Source: an uncultured Dehalococcoidia bacterium (GTDB lineage Bacteria; Chloroflexota; Dehalococcoidia; Lucifugimonadales; UBA1127). From it: a stretch of 64,000 bases of DNA. A model generated the notes under the pieces. That model was not told the DNA's origin, did no database searches, and saw nothing but the letters and a program-made list of their open reading frames with translations. The position numbers and the translations under genes were made by a program. This document shows positions 1 through 7,935 of the stretch, piece by piece. The stretch lies in NCBI GenBank assembly GCA_951812285.1, contig OX638292.1:2751001-2815000 (forward strand), given 5' to 3'. Every line of letters begins with the position of its first letter. Within the stretch, counting starts at the first letter, position 1.

Positions 1-112
1 CGGATCTGCACTCTGATTGTCGAGCGGCTTGGACGTTCTGCGCAAGCAGGATATGGCGGGGTGTTCCAGGGCGCGCGGTAGCGGTAGCGGGGCTGTTGGC
101 GCGCTGGGGTTT

Positions 113-121
113 TGCTACAAT
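113..121 (+). promoter_or_regulatory. Probable extended -10 element of the glycosyltransferase operon
   Basis: TACAAT at 116-121 is preceded by TG at 113-114, an extended -10 pattern. The expected transcript start near 128 lies about 40 bases before the ATG at 169. No good -35 is seen at 17-base spacing, which is tolerable for an extended -10. This is pattern matching only. Confidence 0.4.
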
Positions 122-168
122 GCGCGCGTGTTCACACTTCACCGACACGATGCCCCGTTGGGGTGCGT

Positions 169-1314
169 ATGAAGATAGCCCTGGTTTCTCCTTATGACTT
201 CGCGTTTCCGGGCGGGGTTACTGTCCACATAGAGCAGCTGGCGCAGGAGTTCAGCCGCCAGGGGCATGAGGCCTGGATCATCGCGCCGTCCTCTCAGCCG
301 GCGAACGAGGTGTCCTTCGACCGCTTTGTGCGGCTTGGCGTGCCGGTGCCGGTGCCGGCGGGGGGGTCGGTCGCGCGGCTGTCGCTGTCGCCGTGGCTTT
401 TGCGGAACGTGCGGGAACTGCTGGAGCGGGAGCGGTTCGACGTGGTGCACGTGCACGAGCCGCTGACGCCGCTGCTGCCGTGGCTGGTGCTGCACAGCTC
501 CAAGACCATCAATGTGGGGACGTTCCATGCGTACCACGGGCGGAGCCACATCTACCCGTGGGCGGCGCCGCCGCTGCGGCACTGGTTCAAGAAGCTGCAC
601 GGGCGCATCGCGGTTTCTCCGCTGGCGAAGATGTTTGTGGAGCGGCACTTTCCGGCGGACTACCGGGTGATCCCCAACGGCATCGACATCGGGCGGTACC
701 ACGATGGGGTGGAGCCCTTCCCGCAGTTCCTGGACGGGAAGGTGAACATCCTCTTTGTGGGGCGGATGGAGAAGCGGAAGGGGCTGAAGTACCTGCTGAT
801 GGCCTACGGCCGGCTGAAGTGGCAGTTCCCCAACCTGCGGCTGCTGGTGGTGGGGCCGGGTACGCCGGACAAGGACAGCTACCGGGTGCTGGGCGAGCAC
901 AGCCTGGGGGACGTCGAGTTTCTGGGCGGGGTGTCGCAGGAGGACCTGGTGCGCTTCTACCGGACGGCGGACATCTTCTGCTCGCCGGCGACGGGGAAGG
1001 AGAGCTTTGGGATCGTGCTGCTGGAGGCGATGGCGTCGGGGACGCCGATCGTGGCGTCGCGGCTGGAGGGGTTCGCCACGGTCATGGAGGACGGGATGCA
1101 GGGGCTGATGGCGGCGCCGAAGGATGACGAGGCGCTGGCCGACGCGCTGCAGCGGATGATCCAGGACCCGACGATGCGCTCCGCGATGGGGGCGTTTGGG
1201 GAGCGGCGGGCGTACGAGTTCCGCTGGGAGCGGGTGGCCGGGCAGGTGCTGGAGTACTACGAGTTTGTGCGGGAAGAGGCTGAGCGCAACCGGCCGGCGA
1301 CGGCGGCGGTGTAG
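169..1314 (+). CDS. Glycosyltransferase family 4 (PimA/GT-B type)
   Basis: This 381-residue protein should transfer a sugar from a nucleotide-sugar donor to a lipid or carbohydrate acceptor at the cytoplasmic face of the membrane. The N-terminus (MKIALVSPYDFAFPGGVTVH) is the usual GT4 start, with the glycine-rich GGV loop. The C-terminal half has NILFVGRMEKRKGLKYLL and the donor-binding stretch ESFGIVLLEAMASGTP, typical of GT-B retaining enzymes. An ATG exists upstream at 112, but the 19 residues it adds do not look like the family, so 169 is chosen. The next gene begins directly after the stop and encodes a CDP-alcohol phosphatidyltransferase. That pairing resembles actinobacterial phosphatidylinositol synthase/PimA neighbours, so a phosphatidylinositol mannosyltransferase-like role is plausible. 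The acceptor and sugar are not provable from sequence. Confidence 0.85.
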   Translation: MKIALVSPYDFAFPGGVTVHIEQLAQEFSRQGHEAWIIAPSSQPANEVSFDRFVRLGVPVPVPAGGSVARLSLSPWLLRNVRELLERERFDVVHVHEPLTPLLPWLVLHSSKTINVGTFHAYHGRSHIYPWAAPPLRHWFKKLHGRIAVSPLAKMFVERHFPADYRVIPNGIDIGRYHDGVEPFPQFLDGKVNILFVGRMEKRKGLKYLLMAYGRLKWQFPNLRLLVVGPGTPDKDSYRVLGEHSLGDVEFLGGVSQEDLVRFYRTADIFCSPATGKESFGIVLLEAMASGTPIVASRLEGFATVMEDGMQGLMAAPKDDEALADALQRMIQDPTMRSAMGAFGERRAYEFRWERVAGQVLEYYEFVREEAERNRPATAAV

Positions 1315-1932
1315 GTGACGGTGCAGATAGACCGGGCCAAGCTGCGAGCCACTTTCGCGCGGTACTACGAGGAGCCGATAGCGCGGGCGCTGATCTGGGC
1401 CCGCATCGGGCCGAGCGCGGTGACGCTGCTCGGGCTGGCGCTGGCGGGAGTGACGGCGTACCTGATCGCCATCGACCTGCTGCTGTGGGGCGGGCTGATG
1501 CTGATCGTGTCGGGCGGGCTGGACTCGATCGACGGGGCGGTGGCGCGGATGAGCGGGAAGGCGTCGAGCGCGGGTGCGCTGCTGGACTCGGTCGTCGACC
1601 GGGCGGCGGAGGGAGTCGTGCTGTTCGGCGTGCTGTGGCTGGCGGTCGAGTCGGACGATGGGACGCTGGCGCTGCTGACGTTCGTGGCGCTGCTGGGGTC
1701 GCTGCTGGTGAGCTACGTGGTGGCGCGAGCGACGGCGCTGGGGTCACCGCGGGCGGTTGGGCTGATGACGCGGCCGGAGCGGGTTGTGGCGCTGGCGATT
1801 GGGCTGGTGACGGGGTTCCTGACGATAGCGGTGGCGGTGATTGCGGTGCTGGCGACGCTGACGGCGGTACACCGGCTGTGGTACGGGTTGTCGACGCTGC
1901 GGGCGGGTGCCGACGAGGCGTCGGGGGAGTAG
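1315..1932 (+). CDS. CDP-alcohol phosphatidyltransferase family membrane enzyme
   Basis: This 205-residue integral membrane enzyme should join a CDP-activated lipid or alcohol to a small alcohol. The signature D-x2-D-G-x2-A-R-x8-G-x3-D-x3-D is complete around residues 66-92 (SIDGAVARMSGKASSAGALL followed by DSVVDR), and the rest is hydrophobic helices. The start is GTG, directly after the TAG of the glycosyltransferase, so the two genes are almost certainly co-translated. With a PimA-like neighbour, phosphatidylinositol (phosphate) synthase is the favoured guess. PgsA-like phosphatidylglycerophosphate synthase is the main alternative. The exact substrate is inference. Confidence 0.85.
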   Translation: MTVQIDRAKLRATFARYYEEPIARALIWARIGPSAVTLLGLALAGVTAYLIAIDLLLWGGLMLIVSGGLDSIDGAVARMSGKASSAGALLDSVVDRAAEGVVLFGVLWLAVESDDGTLALLTFVALLGSLLVSYVVARATALGSPRAVGLMTRPERVVALAIGLVTGFLTIAVAVIAVLATLTAVHRLWYGLSTLRAGADEASGE

Positions 1933-2072
1933 GAGCGCGGCGGGCGCGGGCAGCCACGAGGGTTGCCGCAACGGCGTCGAGGTTGGGTGCTCAGGGGTCC
2001 CTCCTTGGTGTGATTTCCCTCTTTGTGATGCGATTTCCGTTTGCGAGCTGGCCCCGGCGCCCCTGCCCTGAA

Positions 2073-2233
2073 GCTCCCCCATCCCCGTATCGAGTACGGG
2101 GCAGGCTCTAACCTTCCCCCCGAGGGGGAAGGGATTTTTCCTCCCCCCTGCCCCTCCCCTCTGGATTCCCCCGCCCCCGTATCGGAGTACGGGGCAAGCT
2201 TCGCGGGAGCAGGCTCTGCCTCCGCAGGAATGA
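2073..2233. repeat. Interspersed palindromic repeats, one nested in another
   Basis: Positions 2073-2145 hold a composite unit: a palindrome CCCCGTA-TCGAG-TACGGGG, then the link GCAGGCTCTAACC, then a C/G-run palindrome. It recurs near 15118 and 21409, and its second half near 4705. Positions 2157-2233 contain a split left arm (GGATTCC) and right arm (GCAGGAATGACG) of the common hairpin repeat, with another CCCCGTA/TACGGGG palindrome and extra sequence between them. Short open frames here are products of the repeats. The rest of 1933-2384 shows no gene. Confidence 0.8.
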
Positions 2234-2384
2234 CGAGGCTTGGGGTGCGGGCACCTCCACCATTGTTTTGGCATTCGTCGCTGGATGGGCCGTAGCTGCG
2301 GCCGAGGTTGTTTCGCCTTTGTTTTGTAGGGGAAGTGTCGCATTTCAGCTTCAAGTCAAGTATTTCTGGAAAAACACCCCCTCC

Positions 2385-2762
2385 TCAGGGGCCGAACCGA
2401 ATGCGGTCGTCGGCGCGGGCCATGCGGGCGAGGACCGTCATGGTCTGCAGGATGAGCTTGGGATCGGAGCTGGGGTCTGCCTGGAGTTCGTGGAGCCTGA
2501 CGCGCAGGAGGGCGACCTCCTCGACAAGGGCGTAGGCGCGCCTGGCGTGCTCGTAGACCTCCTGCTGCTCTGGGGTGAGTCGCCTGGAGTAGAGGCCGTG
2601 GGTGCGGGCGTTCTGGTTGCCGATGGGGGCGCCGCCCTTGTTGGGGGCGAGCGCGGCGCCTTCGCGGGCGTCGTCGATGGGCTCGCGGATTTGGGCGGCG
2701 GTGACGGCGGTGAGGGCCATGGCGGTGAGGTTCTTTTCGAGGTCCTTGAAGGGGTCTGGCAT
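2385..2762 (-). CDS. Small terminase-like/phage-associated protein
   Basis: This 125-residue protein carries NKGGAPIGNQNARTHGLYSR near residues 41-60. The GAPxGNxNAxxHGxYS signature is common in small phage DNA-packaging-associated proteins. The helical C-terminal half (VEEVALLRVRLHELQ, then QTMTVLARMAR) resembles part of the 111-residue product at 15931-16266 (DEEMAALRSRLFSML, then GIGSLVRMAALR), which lies just before a large-terminase-like gene. The start is supported by GGGAGG six bases upstream of the ATG. It stands alone here, with no packaging gene beside it, so it may be a scattered or decaying copy of that module. Direct function is unknown. Confidence 0.65.
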   Translation of the reverse strand: MPDPFKDLEKNLTAMALTAVTAAQIREPIDDAREGAALAPNKGGAPIGNQNARTHGLYSRRLTPEQQEVYEHARRAYALVEEVALLRVRLHELQADPSSDPKLILQTMTVLARMARADDRIRFGP

Positions 2763-2859
2763 TGGTGTCCTCCCATGTGTGTGATGGGAGGAGGGTAGAG
2801 AGGGGGGAGGGTTAGGGGCAAGGGGGATGTGTCATAGGTGGGTTAGGGGTGCAATATGC

Positions 2860-2881
2860 TTGGCCAGCTATTGATGGCCAA
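2860..2881. promoter_or_regulatory. Inverted repeat upstream of the FRG gene
   Basis: TTGGCCA at 2860-2866 and TGGCCAA at 2875-2881 form a perfect 7-base inverted repeat around 8 bases. It lies about 10 bases before the putative -35 of the next gene, where an operator might sit. No regulator is known. Confidence 0.3.
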
Positions 2882-2890
2882 TCCGAAGAA

Positions 2891-2919
2891 TTCGACTGAG
2901 ACAACAAGTAAAGTGTAAT
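2891..2919 (+). promoter_or_regulatory. Putative sigma-70-type promoter of the FRG gene
   Basis: TTCGAC (2891-2896) and TGTAAT (2914-2919) are separated by 17 bases. The expected start near 2926 gives a leader of about 45 bases with GAGG seven bases before the ATG at 2971. The local sequence is AT-rich relative to the window. Confidence 0.4.
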
Positions 2920-2970
2920 GAGAAGGTGACTCTGCCGTAATGCAGTAACACCGCTGAACGAGGCAATGCA

Positions 2971-4335
2971 ATGGCTGACTTAAACCACATTTCGTGGCTA
3001 CTTGAAGGCGTAGAGTCTTGGAACGGGCGCTACGGGATTTCCCGAGAGGGCTCTTACCCCTTTGAACCTGACTTTAGGGACGCCCCGCTATGGCAATTGT
3101 TCCTAGATGCAGGAAAACTCCAGCCTCTTCTTGGCATTCCACTTGAAGGAATAGACTTGGCGAAAGCCGATTTAAGTGGGGCAATCTTTGGGCTTGCAAA
3201 CCTTTCAAGGGCATATCTAGCGTTTGCCAATCTCAGTGGTGCTGACCTCTCGTTTGCCGACCTGACCAGCGCTTCGTTCTGGGGAGCCAAACTGGTTGGA
3301 GCGGATCTTAGCTATGCCACCCTCACTGGAGCCAATCTAACCGCTTCTGAGCCGTGGAAGGCAACTCTCTATCCCCCAAATTCAGATTCGCCAGAACAAT
3401 TCTTGGATGACACGGAACCTGTAAGAGGGATCGAAGACTTCTTGGCACTTGTCCAGCAACTCAGGACACGTTACGACTCGACAGTCACTCTCTACTTCCG
3501 GGGAGAGTTCGAGTGTGGATGGGAGTTACGCCCTTCGGTTATGAGGGATTCGTTGATTCAGTTTGAGAGTGAAATGTTAGTTGACCTGAATTCACGGAGG
3601 CCACAGGAGTTTAGCGAACAAACATCGACATTCGCGCAGTGGGTGCTGGGCCAGCACTATGGTCTGAAGACACGCTTCTTGGACATCACTAGGAACCCAC
3701 TTGTTGCTCTATTTCATGCTTGCCATGAGATTGAGCGAACTGATGAACTCAAGAGTGATGGACGGATTCACGTGTTCGCGGTGCCGTGTTCTATGGTCAA
3801 ACCCTTCAACAGTGATGCCATAAGTATAGTTTCGAACGTTGCGAGATTGTCTCGGCGGCAACAAGAAGCCCTTGCTGGCAAGCGCTATGGCGTATTTGAG
3901 GATAGATTCCGCCGCGAAAACGATTATCCAAGCGCCCTGCGACTTCTTTACCAATGCATTCGACAAGAGAAGCCCTACTTTGAGGAGCGGATTGATCCGA
4001 GAGATTTGTATCGGGTCTTCGTAGCAGAACCGCAGCAGTCTTCTGAACGTATAACAGCACAGGCGGGGGCGTTCTTGGTCTCAGCGTTTCACAGGCGATT
4101 TGAACGCGAAGAGATACTGAGTGTAAATGAGGGCATCCCGGTTTATGCTCACTACAGGCTAACGATTCCCGGAGACTGCAAGGAGAAAATCATCGACGGA
4201 CTGCGGATACTAAATGTCACTCATGACAGGCTCTTCCCTGGATTGGAGTCTTCATCGAAGTCGGTAATCGCATACTACGAAGCACTTCTGGAGGATTTCC
4301 CTCCCCCACGCTGGGATTCTCCTCCTTCCATTTGA
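2971..4335 (+). CDS. Pentapeptide-repeat plus FRG domain protein
   Basis: This 454-residue soluble protein has two recognisable parts. Residues about 59-125 are pentapeptide repeats of the A(D/N)Lxx type (ADLSGAIFGLANLSRAYLAF), which fold as a right-handed beta helix. Residues about 153-260 match the FRG domain, with YFRGE at 175-179 and the long motif HYGLKTRFLDITRNPLVALF at 229-248. The rest is unassigned. FRG domains have no settled biochemical function and tend to occur in sporadic accessory genes. Base composition is visibly nearer 50% GC than the GC-rich neighbours, and the gene sits between repeat-rich stretches. Both suggest acquisition by transfer. A defence or toxin role is possible but unproven. 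Confidence 0.8.
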   Translation: MADLNHISWLLEGVESWNGRYGISREGSYPFEPDFRDAPLWQLFLDAGKLQPLLGIPLEGIDLAKADLSGAIFGLANLSRAYLAFANLSGADLSFADLTSASFWGAKLVGADLSYATLTGANLTASEPWKATLYPPNSDSPEQFLDDTEPVRGIEDFLALVQQLRTRYDSTVTLYFRGEFECGWELRPSVMRDSLIQFESEMLVDLNSRRPQEFSEQTSTFAQWVLGQHYGLKTRFLDITRNPLVALFHACHEIERTDELKSDGRIHVFAVPCSMVKPFNSDAISIVSNVARLSRRQQEALAGKRYGVFEDRFRRENDYPSALRLLYQCIRQEKPYFEERIDPRDLYRVFVAEPQQSSERITAQAGAFLVSAFHRRFEREEILSVNEGIPVYAHYRLTIPGDCKEKIIDGLRILNVTHDRLFPGLESSSKSVIAYYEALLEDFPPPRWDSPPSI

Positions 4336-4486
4336 ATGGTATGCCTTTCGACCTGCGGCCATGCCGGCTAACAATTACCTACTCTCCGGTTGTGCAAGCT
4401 ACGGTACTTGAATCATTACGGTTTGACGTTGCTTACGATACGCACACTTGGGATCGACGGATACGTTCCCGCCCTCGCGCCGCCCC

Positions 4487-5414
4487 TCTGGGTTCCTGCC
4501 CTCGCAGGAATGACGCGTAGGCGGCGTGGCACTCGATCTCTTTCGGGGTGGACGACCCCTCCGCCCTGCCCCTCGCCCGCTTGCCCGTTCATACTTCGAG
4601 GGCCTCAGCACGAACGGGCAAGCGCCGCCCCTGGATACCGGCTTTCACCGGGATGGAGAGTGGGGGGTTGGCGGGTTCTTCGACGGGCTTATTGTGGACG
4701 GGGACTCCCCCATCCTAACCTTCCCCCTGAGGGGGAAGGGACTCCCCGCTGCCCTGCCCCTCCGATTCCTGCCTTCGCAGGAATGACGGTAGCGTTGGGC
4801 GGGGCGGGCGGTGGGGAATGGCGCAGAGGGGGAGGTTCCCGCCTGCGCGGGAACGACGGTGAGAGGGGTTGGGTAGCGCGAAGGGGGGGTGGGGGATGGC
4901 GTGGCCCTTGCTCGGGGGTTGTTGGGTTCTTGCGAGAGGCTTTGGGTGTGGGGGCGGTTCCCGCTGTTGCGGGACGGGCGGTTCGCGAACCGCCCCTACG
5001 GAGCGGTGGGGGATGCGGGATGCGAGGGTGGTTTGAGGTGGAGATGCGCCGCCCCCTCGCCCCTCTGGATTCCCGCCTGCGCGGGAATGACGCGTGGGTG
5101 GGCGTGGGCCTCGACCTCTTCCGGGGTGGACTGCCCCCTCCGCCCTGCCCCTCGCCCCGCGCCCCTGGATACCGGCTTTCGCCGGTATGGAGGTTGGGGG
5201 TTGGTGGGGGTTGCGGGGGGATTAGGGTGGGCGGAGATTCCCCTCGCCCTGCCCCTCTGGATTCCTGCCTTCGCAGGAATGACGCGTGGGTGGGCGTGGG
5301 CGTCGACCTCTTCCTGGGTGGCGGTCCCGTCCGCCCTGCCCCTCGCCCCGCGCCCCTGGATACCGGCCTGCGCCGGTATGGAGGATGGGGGGTCCTGCCT
5401 TCGCAGGAATGACG
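4487..5414. repeat. Cluster of about ten short hairpin repeats
   Basis: The roughly 1.2 kb between the FRG gene and the ABC-F gene contains no convincing gene. It is packed with short imperfect repeats whose arms form hairpins with TTCG/TGCG-like loops. TTCCTGC/GCAGGAA types lie near 4487, 4756, 5255 and 5391. TTCCCGC/GCGGGAA types lie near 4833 and 5060. ATACCGGC/GCCGGTAT types lie near 4627, 5162 and 5353. A different unit, GGTTCGCGAACC, is near 4980, and a C/G-run palindrome is near 4705. Most are preceded by CCCCTCTGG or CCCCTGG and followed by ATGACG or ATGGAG. Long open frames through here on both strands are artefacts of the repeats. Confidence 0.85.
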
Positions 5415-5488
5415 GTCGTGGGGGCGCTCGTGGGTGAGGGTGGTTGGAGAGAGTGGGGGGTTTTCTGCGCTTGGGGTGGTGGGGATTG

Positions 5489-5494
5489 TATGAT
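5489..5494 (+). promoter_or_regulatory. Possible -10 of the ABC-F gene (short or absent leader)
   Basis: TATGAT at 5489-5494 would place the transcript start near 5501, only about 8-11 bases before the overlapping GTG (5509) and ATG (5512). No ribosome binding site is seen before the start, which fits a nearly leaderless transcript. There is no clear -35. Confidence 0.3.
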
Positions 5495-5508
5495 GGGTTG
5501 GGATTTGT

Positions 5509-7533
5509 GTGATGTTGTTTGCTTCTGACATATCGAAGGGGTTTGGGGATAGGTCGCTTTTTAGCGGGCTGACGCTCAATGTTGATGGTGGGGACCGGGT
5601 GGCGCTGGTTGGGGCCAATGGGTCCGGGAAGACTACGTTGCTGGATATCTTGTCGGGGGAGATGGCGCCGGAGAGTGGGAGCGTTTCGTGGCGGCGGGGG
5701 GTGACTGTCGGGTATCTGAGGCAGGAGCCAGAGTCGTTCTCGGGGAAGGCGCTGCTGGACGAGGTGCTGGCGGCTCGGGCGGAGGCGAAGGCGCTGGTGG
5801 CGGAGATCGCGGAGGCGCACGAGGCGCTGGCGTCGGAGACGGACGTCGAGCGGCAGGGGGAGCTGCTGGAGCGGCTTTCGGAGCTCGATGAGGCGCTGGA
5901 GGCGGCAGGCGGCGAGGACCGGGAGCACGAGGCGAAGGCGATCCTGTCGGGGCTGGGGTTCAAGACGAGCGACTTCTCTCGGCCGATGGGCGAGTTCAGC
6001 GGCGGGTGGGTGATGCGGGCGGGGCTGGCGCGGACGCTGTTCCGGAAGCCGAATTTGCTGCTGCTCGACGAGCCGACGAACCACCTGGACCTGGAGGCGA
6101 ACCTGTGGTTCGAGCGGTACCTGTCGGGCTTTCGCGGCGGGGTGGTAATCACGTCGCACGACCGGGCGTTCCTGAACCAGACGGCGACGAAGGTGCTGGC
6201 CATCGAGCAGGACGAGGTGGCGCTGTTCGTGGGGAACTACGACGAGTACCTGATGGCTCGGGAGAGCGCGCTGGAGACGAAGCGGGCGGCGGCGGCCCGG
6301 CAGCAGCGCGAGATCAAGAAGCAGATGCGGTTCGTGGAGGCGTTTCGGGCGAAGGCGACGAAGGCGAGCCAGGTGCAGAGCCGGCTGAAGCAGCTGGAGA
6401 AGATCGAGATCATCAAGCTGCCGCGGGTGACGAGGAAGGTGAAGTACTCGTTTCCGGCGCCGCCCCGGAGCGGCAACGAGGTCATATCGCTGCGCAACGT
6501 GAGCAAGTCGTACGGGGCGGTCGAGGTGTACCGGGGGATGGAGCTGACGCTGGAGCGGGGGGACCGGGTCGCGCTGGTGGGGCCGAACGGGGCCGGGAAG
6601 ACGACGATGCTGAAGATCCTGGCGGGGGTCGAGCCGATCGACGCGGGGGAGCGGAAGACGGGGTACAACGTCGCCACGAACTACTACGCGCAGCACGTGC
6701 TGGAGCTGCTGGAGCCGCGGAACACGGTCATCGGGGAGCTGATGCAGGCGGCGCCGCGGGCGTCGGAGCAGAATTTGCGGACGATCCTGGGCGGGTTCCT
6801 GTTCAGCGGGGACGACGTGAAGAAGCCGATCGCGGTGCTGTCCGGCGGCGAGAAGGCGCGGGTGGCGCTGGCGAAGCTGCTGCTGCAGCCGACGAACCTG
6901 CTGCTGATGGACGAGCCGACGAACCACCTGGACATTGCGTCGCGGGAGGCGCTGGCGGACGCGCTGGGGGACTACCACGGGACGATCTGCTTCATCACGC
7001 ACGACCGGACGCTTATCCGGCAGGTGGCAAACAAGATCATCGAGATAGACGGCGGGCGGCCGACGGTGTACCCGGGCGACTACGACGGGTACCTGTGGCG
7101 GAAGCAGTCGGAGGCTGGCGCGCAGGGGGCCGTCGCGTCGGGGAACGGGGCGCGAGGGAACCGCGCAGCCGCAAGCGGCAACGGGGCGGCGGGCGCCGGC
7201 GACGCGGGTCGGGGGCAGGCGCGGACGCGGTCGGGGAAGCCGATGAGCGACGACGAGGTGGAGCGGCGGTCGCTGACGTCGGAGGCGCGGCGGCTGGCGC
7301 TGGCGATCGAGCGGGTGAACGCGACGCTGGCGGAGCGAGAGGGGCGGATCTCGGAGCTGGAGGCGGCGTTTGCGCGGCCGGAGCTGTACAAGGACGCGGC
7401 GCGTGTGGCGTCGTCGGGGGAGGAGTACCGGGCGCTGAAGGCGGAGGCGTCGTCGTTGTGGGCGGAGTGGGAGCGGCTGGCGCTGGCGGCGGAGGACGTC
7501 GAGGAGCGGCTGGGGGGGTTGCGGGGGGTGTAG
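5509..7533 (+). CDS. ABC-F family ATPase (Uup/YdiF-like)
   Basis: This 674-residue cytosolic protein has two ABC ATPase domains and no membrane segments, as expected of ABC-F proteins that act on the ribosome. Domain 1 has Walker A GANGSGKT (about 35-42), signature FSGGW and Walker [13 protein letters not shown] (about 184-195). A charged linker follows (about 245-310). Domain 2 has GPNGAGKT (about 358-365), signature [16 protein letters not shown] and [12 protein letters not shown] (about 464-475). The C-terminal 100 residues are a predicted coiled coil after a low-complexity Gly/Ala/Asn stretch. The start is GTG at 5509 or the adjacent ATG at 5512. The last ~245 bases are duplicated at 9480-9729. 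Whether it is a translation factor or a resistance protein cannot be decided here. Confidence 0.9.
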   Translation: MMLFASDISKGFGDRSLFSGLTLNVDGGDRVALVGANGSGKTTLLDILSGEMAPESGSVSWRRGVTVGYLRQEPESFSGKALLDEVLAARAEAKALVAEIAEAHEALASETDVERQGELLERLSELDEALEAAGGEDREHEAKAILSGLGFKTSDFSRPMGEFSGGWVMRAGLARTLFRKPNLLLLDEPTNHLDLEANLWFERYLSGFRGGVVITSHDRAFLNQTATKVLAIEQDEVALFVGNYDEYLMARESALETKRAAAARQQREIKKQMRFVEAFRAKATKASQVQSRLKQLEKIEIIKLPRVTRKVKYSFPAPPRSGNEVISLRNVSKSYGAVEVYRGMELTLERGDRVALVGPNGAGKTTMLKILAGVEPIDAGERKTGYNVATNYYAQHVLELLEPRNTVIGELMQAAPRASEQNLRTILGGFLFSGDDVKKPIAVLSGGEKARVALAKLLLQPTNLLLMDEPTNHLDIASREALADALGDYHGTICFITHDRTLIRQVANKIIEIDGGRPTVYPGDYDGYLWRKQSEAGAQGAVASGNGARGNRAAASGNGAAGAGDAGRGQARTRSGKPMSDDEVERRSLTSEARRLALAIERVNATLAEREGRISELEAAFARPELYKDAARVASSGEEYRALKAEASSLWAEWERLALAAEDVEERLGGLRGV

Positions 7534-7589
7534 GGGGGCTTCGACGGGCTCAGGGCGAGCGTGGGTTTTTTCGGGGTGAGCGTTCGTCG

Positions 7590-7703
7590 GGGTTGCTGGC
7601 TGCGCAGGGGCGGGAGTGGCTGTCGGCGGAGGTGCTGGCGCGGCGGTTCGGGGTGAGTGAGCGAATGGTGTGGCGCGCGGTGGCGCGGCTGCGGGCAGGG
7701 TGA
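7590..7703 (+). pseudogene. Fragment of a helix-turn-helix protein
   Basis: The translated stretch LSAEVLARRFGVSERMVWRA closely matches the C-terminal helix-turn-helix of the protein at 18436-18738 (LSATALARRFGVSERTVWRA), including the following VARxRA. No N-terminal Cys-rich part and no good start are present, and the upstream part overlaps interspersed repeats. It looks like a remnant of that gene family rather than a functional gene. Confidence 0.6.
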
Positions 7704-7935
7704 GGGGGAGCCACAGTGTTGGTTGGTGAATGCGCAGGAGGACGAAAATCGCCGCAACCAACACCGCCAATGCCGCCTCTACGGCAACCCCTCGGCACTT
7801 GCCCACGGCCCCGAGGCGGGCAGAGGACTCGCTACGTCAAACGATTCCGCCGCTGTGCTTGCCAGGAACCTAACCTACTCTTCGACGCTGCTTTTTGTGC
7901 CAACCTACTTGACGCCGTTATTCGGTCAAGGATCG

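Noticed and set aside
1082-1957. A 291-codon minus-strand frame over the glycosyltransferase and phosphatidyltransferase genes
   Set aside because: It is Pro/Ser/Ala/Thr-rich, lacks signals, and is antisense to two recognised genes.
4390-5437. Long open frames through the 4.4-5.4 kb region on the plus strand
   Set aside because: They translate the hairpin repeats into low-complexity peptides (repeated DSRLRGND-like blocks), with no start signals and no family likeness.
4689-7806. Open frames of 504 and 936 codons on the minus strand across repeats and the ABC-F gene
   Set aside because: They are antisense to a clear ABC-F gene and are Pro/Arg-rich, which reflects GC-rich third positions, not coding.
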